A stretch of 8,977 bases of DNA. Origin: an uncultured Clostridia bacterium (GTDB lineage: Bacteria; Bacillota; Clostridia; Christensenellales; UBA1242). Below are positions 1-6,000 of this stretch, in pieces. The first letter of the stretch is position 1; each line of letters begins with the position of its first letter. The position numbers and the translations under genes are program-made. Location of the stretch: NCBI GenBank assembly GCA_934771675.1, contig CAKVMF010000032.1, forward strand, positions 1 through 8,977, read 5' to 3'. Below the pieces are notes generated by a model. It did no database searches and was not told the DNA's origin. It saw only the letters and a list, made by a program, of their open reading frames with translations.

Positions 1-3000
1 AACAGGGCGGAAACCTTGTCTATCATAGAATATTGTCTTTTGTGTTGTTACGTCACTTGATTTTTTGTTGTAATTAAATTTGTAGTAACCATTTTCGTTT
101 GTAACTTCAATAATGCTTGGAACATCTTCAGTTAATTTTGTTGAACTTCCCAAACGAATTCTTTGAATTGCATCGTATGATTGAAGTGTAGTTCCTTTGT
201 AAGTTAAAACTCTATAATATTCGTATGATTTTCTAAACAAACCAAAGAAGAACCTCTTTTCTTCAACTGCATAAATCAAAAGACGAGAAATTGCATTTGG
301 TTGATTTTGATAATTTTGATTAACTTCAAGTTTTGAAAAGATTGGTTCACCAGTTGCATCAAATTTTCCTGTGAAATACAAATATGAATTTGTTTCAATA
401 GGTGAAACATATGACTCAAGGTCATTAGATTTTGTGTATTCAATGAAATAGAATTCGTCTTGATAGTTATCTTTCTTGATATCAACAGATGGCGCACTTG
501 CGTTGATGTTAATGTTACCACCAACGTTGATTGAACCATCTTTTACTTCAATGGCAAGAGAAATTGAATAAACTCTTTCATAAACAGGAAGGAACAAAAA
601 GTATCCAGGATTTTGAGATGTAAATCTACAAACAGCACTGTATCTGTCATCTCCAAGAGCTTCGGTTGTAACTGAATCATATGTGATATATTCGCTATTT
701 TCACGAACGTAAACTTTCCATTCTTTCAAACGATAGAAAATATTTCCATCAAATGAGATGAGTGGGGAAGCCATAATCACAACAGATTCTTCGCCGCATT
801 CAAGATAAATTTCGCTTGTGTCAGTTTTGTTCATGATTGAAGTAGCTTTATCAAACCAATAAGTTTGCATGCTTGTTGAGTTTTCAATGTTTGTGCTCTT
901 AACTTTGTAGGCTGATGTTAAACCAGCAATCATAACTTTGTCATAATTGATTTCAGAATTCGCATTTTCAGTCAAATCAACACCTTCCAAACCATTGCAG
1001 ATTGTGTTGATATCTTCATTTTCGCCACCAGATGTAACATAGATTATACCTGTGTTTTTATCTTGTGTGTAAGAGTGAATATCAAGATTTGGAATATCAT
1101 TGATGCTTGATGTGTCAGACTTCCAAATTGCACAACTATCATCAACAAGTTCTGTGAACTTGCCACTCTTCATGATATAAACTCTTTCATAAACAGAATA
1201 GTTGTCTTTGTTGGTTGAATCTGAATAATAAAGGAAACTATCTGCAAAATCTGAGTCTTTTTCTTTTACATCAGTAATTTTTAAGTTAACTGAATAAATT
1301 TGATAATATCTACCATTATCTTTAATCAATCCATGGTAAGAATCTTTTTCTTCATCTGAAAGAGAAGCATAAACTTCTGCAAGCATATAGATGTCTCTAT
1401 ATTTTTCAGAATTATTCATGTATTGATTGTAGTAATCAGTGTAGGTTGAAATTTGGATTCTTGGTTCTGCTTCAACCGAAATGAGTTTAAAACCACGCAT
1501 TGGCTTGTAGTGGGTCTTATCAACAATATAATACATCTTATCAATATGATCTTGAGCATACAAGTTTGCAAGTGTTGCTCTAAATGTCATTGTTGTGAAG
1601 TTTGAAATGATTGAATCATTATTTTTTTGTGAAAGACTATTAAGAATTTCAACATAATAGCCATTATTTACAAGCAATGCAAAATTGACGAGTGCTACTT
1701 CGCCTTTTTTGTGATAAACATTAAATGCAAACACTGGGTTTACATATGGCACACCATCAATAAGTTTTACACCAGGGAAACCTTCTGTGACGTTGCTTGA
1801 ATTTGTGTAGTCAACAGAAAAGTAAGCATTCAAGTCATATAGTGGACTCTCTTGCGTTTTTGGTATAACGACTGAATATGAAGGATAAGCAACATCCGCT
1901 CCTGACGAGTCGGAATATGTGTATTTTCCAAATAGGGTTACAAATGGATCATCAGGGTTTCCCGTCTTTGCATAGTGAGTTGCATTTCCAGTATCAACAA
2001 CATATGTAAGAGTCCTTACATCAAGTTCGTTGATAAATTTTGCATCGGAATAGTAAGACAAGATTGATTGAGCTGTAATATCAAATTTTTTAATCAACTT
2101 GTTAACCATCAATTCGGTTGCATAAATATCAACGTTATATTTTTGTTCAACGCCTTCAGTGTCACGAATTTTGAATCTATGAAGTGTGCTAGCTTCAGTT
2201 CCTCTTTGAATTTTAACGTCAATAAGTGAAAGTTCAGTGAATGCAAAGTAGGTAGCTTGTGGTCTAAATTCAAGGGTATCACTTTCTCTTGAATAGTGAT
2301 AGTTAAATTCATAAACGTAGTTGTAGGTTGATGAACCAATAGAGTAGTCAAATTTGTTTGCACCCTTGTCATAAGTAATCAAATATCTAAGTTGGCTGTT
2401 ATCAATAAAGTAGAAGTTTTGAGTGAAGTAGTCATAAGCCATCTTTGCACCGGCAAGAGTTTTTCCTGTGCTGTTGATTCTTACTTCAGATGTTGAAATG
2501 TTGACGCTTGCATATTCGATTGAGTTTCCATCAGCATTAATTTGAATAATCTTTTTGTTTTCATAGTCATAAACAAGTTCAGATCTTAATGTAACAGAAC
2601 CTTCTTTTAAATTATCTCTTGTTAAACGCTTCTTTGAAAAGTCTGTTAATGTTGAAAATTCATCTGGAGCCTTGGTTGATTCATAAACTTTGCCATATTT
2701 AATCATTCCATAGTAAAGATCTGCGCCTATATGACTAGCAGAAGGGAATTTGTTATCTGCTCTAAAGTATTCTCTTGGGTTTGTAACAAGTTCATACTTT
2801 GAATCTGTTTTAAGATAATAAACATAACTTGAGTTGTAAACATCACCATTTGCAACAGCTTTGTATGAGTTTGGTGTTTGACCGTCTTTTGCGTAAACTT
2901 CTTTCATGCTAAAAGAATCAAAACCGGCAAGAACATAATAGAACTTGTTGTTATCGTTGTCACGGAAAACATAACTTGCGTTTTGTTTTGATGAAACTTC

Positions 3001-6000
3001 TTCCAAATCAGATTTAACATCTACTTTACGAAGATGAACATTTGTTCCACTCTTATACAAGCCATTTTCATCCCAACATTCATCAGTTCTATTGTAAACA
3101 TAAAGTTTAAAGGTGTTATCAGGTGCTTTATAATAATATGTTAATGATGAATCAAATTCTGAGCCATTTGCAAGTTCTTCTCCTGTTTGAACAATGCTCA
3201 AATAAAGGTCAGATTCTGAAACAAATTTCATGTCAATTCCGTTAAAGCTATAGTAACCATTACCTGAACGCAAATAATATGTTTCAGCATTTGTTTTCTT
3301 GTAGATTTTTGTTGAGTCAAGATAAGTTCCAAACAAGTATTGAATGTTAATAACTTGGCTTCCATCAGTTTTTGAAGTGAACAAGTTTTCAAATTTTATC
3401 TTTTGTCCAGCACTATCAATAAGAGGAGAAAGAAGTGTCGTTACATTATCAGTATCCATACCAACTTTTTTATAACACTTTCCGTCTTTATCAACATACA
3501 TGTCAAGTGGTGTCAATGTTGATGATGAACCATAACAGATATAAAGGGTATACTTAATATAAATGTCAAGATAGTAAGAGTAACTGCTCTTATTTGCTTG
3601 ATAATCACTATTTGTGCGCTCAAAATCAGAAAAATATCTTGAATCCAAATCAGAATAGTTTGTTTTGTATGAAATGTTTGTTTTTGAATACAATGTTCCA
3701 GATGGATCATCTGTAAGTCTAAATTTTCCAGCTTCAAAAACATCATCTGTATATTCATTGCTTGATTGCAATGACAAGTTCATAACAATTGAGTAATCTG
3801 ACGAACTTGAATCTTTTAAAGTAGCATCAGTAAAGTTATACTCTGTGCCAAACGAATCGGTAACTTTTCCTGAGTTGTTTCCGATTGCAAATGACATATT
3901 TTTAATAACAACCAAACTGTTTTTCTTGTAACCAATAACTTCAATTCCAGTGTCTTGGTAATAATAAGAACCAACTTTATAAATTGAGTTTGCTGCCAAA
4001 TCAGTATCTGCTGTCACTCTTGAAGTAACATCAATATAAAGCTTGTAAAGTTCGTTTTTAGCGACTTCTGATTTAAGTGTAAGGGTGCTACTTGAAACAG
4101 TGCCAATGTAATACTTTGTAGCTTCATTGTTATAATTGATATAGTATTTATCACCATCTTTGGTTGCAGCGTATGAATATGGCAAGTTTTCGCCATTGGT
4201 TGAAATAGGCTTAATTTCGTTTCCATTTTCATCTTTAAATACTGTTCTATATATAAAGCTTGTTTTTGTGTAAACTTGGCCAGTATAAACAGTGTCTGTG
4301 CCTTTTTCATAGTATTTTGTTTCGTAGTAAGATGTTTGACCACTTGATTCAGTTGAATTTTCTTGGAATACGTAAATGGTTGTTGGTTCGTTGCCTTCAC
4401 CAACAGCAGCAACATAATAATACATGTTACTAATGATTTTTGCACCCATAACTTTGTAGAAGTTTGAGGTTCTGTCAATATCATTTCCAAGTTGAATTTT
4501 GCCTTCAGTTTTCAACTTGTCAAAGTTAGAAATACCATAGATATGATTGATTACTGGAGTTTGTCTTCCGTTTGCATCATAAGTACTAACACTTTTTGCA
4601 AGTGGAGTGGTGAAGTAGTAGAATTTTGTTCCGGCCGAAATATATTCCTCAATATCATAATATCCATAACAAATAGTTGACTTAGCAAAAGTTGTATATC
4701 CTTCACTCAAAATTTCGCCATTCAAACTAATTTTATGTGAATCAAAGATCTTAAGTTGGTAATTATTCTTATCTGTATTAAAACTAACTTCATAAACATC
4801 TGAACACTTACTTTTTATTTTATCACTTGAAGATGTGTCATTGCTGTAGCCAGTAATCTTTTTATTTCCAATCAAAATAACTTCTTGGCTGTCTGATATT
4901 CCATAATAGATAACAGATTCGTCTTCATCACTATCAAACAATCCACCAATACCTCCAGCGCCTTGATGATGTGCGTTGTAGGTTTTGTATTGCTTTTTAG
5001 CAGTATCGCCAAAGTCTATTTCAAAAGTTTTTGAGTCAACAACATATTTGTTGTTTTTAATGTCATAGAAGAAGAGAAGTTTAAAAGTGCCATTATCATT
5101 ATAGAGCATTGCGTCACTACGTTGATTTGATGAGCTCATAACAACGTCATCATAAATTGGATAAAGTCGTTTATTATAACTTTCATCAACAGTTATGTAA
5201 TTCTTTTCATTATAATAGATATAGGCATCATCTTCAATATCTAATTTCTTATTAATTGATTTTCCTAAAATCTTTTTGTTATTGAAAAGTGAAGTTTCTG
5301 TAAACTTTTCATCGGCATAAATTTCATATGTTGATGATGTTAAGAATCTTAAGTAGTAATAAGTGTTATTGATAGGGAAGGCATACAAAGTCATGTCAGT
5401 TTTGTAACTTTGAACAGCAACAGAAGTGTTTCCAGTTCCAAAGTAACGTGTTGTCAAAAACAATGCTCTCATACCATCCATAATTGAGCTTTTATAAAGA
5501 ACTTCAGCTGAATTTGATTCATCGTCATTAATTTTCAAGCCAGCAGTTGAACCTTTGCCGGTTCCTGTCATAAACGCTTCACGATCAAATGATCCATCAG
5601 GAGTTACTATTGTTGTGTAACTTGAACCATATTTAAGAGAAATTTTTTCTGAAGCAGAGTTTACTTTTATATTAAAATAACAGAAATTGTTAATTGCTGT
5701 TTTTGTTGAATAATCATACAAAGTGAATGATGAATCTTTAATATAAACAGTTTGTTTTGCTGCTGAACCATCATTGTTTGTAAATTCCAAGTCAAATTGA
5801 ATCAATGTTCTAAAATCTTCAATCAACTCAATTGTTGCACTTGATGTTGCTGTTGGGGCAGGGACGAATGTAAATCTATCACTAACATTGCAGTATCTTG
5901 AAAAATATTCATCAACAAAGAGATGTTCTTGATCCTTTGTGTTGATGTAATAATCTGAAGAACCGTCTGTAAAAGTGTAAACATTCAACTTAACGCCAGT

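Larger units (their letters stand above)
2710..5361 (-). repeat. Region dense in Tyr-Tyr beta-strand motifs (residues 1206-2089)
   Basis: About 18 separate YY or YYY clusters lie in these 884 residues, for example at 1206, 1254, 1357, 1453, 1519, 1611, 1671, 1801, 1900, 1947, 2013, 2053 and 2088. The usual form is a hydrophobic or polar residue, YY, a few alternating residues, a turn with Asn, Asp, Gly or Lys, then a second strand such as FKLYV, YELV or YEIY. Spacing varies from about 5 to 130 residues, so this is not a regular tandem repeat. It reads as a chain of diverged beta hairpins or small beta-sandwich modules. About 33 such clusters occur across the whole fragment. Confidence 0.5.

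Noticed and set aside
4492..4680. Plus-strand ORF of 62 codons, and a similar one at 6876-7097
   Set aside because: They lie antisense to the continuous minus-strand frame, have no recognisable product and are of the length expected by chance opposite a real gene.
2710..5361. Choline-binding or clostridial toxin CROP-type repeats, suggested by the many YY strands
   Set aside because: Those repeats have a period of about 20 residues with conserved Gly and aromatic positions. Here spacing is irregular and Trp and Gly are scarce.
5539..5598. Possible nucleotide-binding P-loop (TGTGKGSTAG, residues 1137-1146)
   Set aside because: The residue after GK is Gly and not Ser/Thr, the Gly spacing is wrong, and no strand-helix context or Walker B motif follows.
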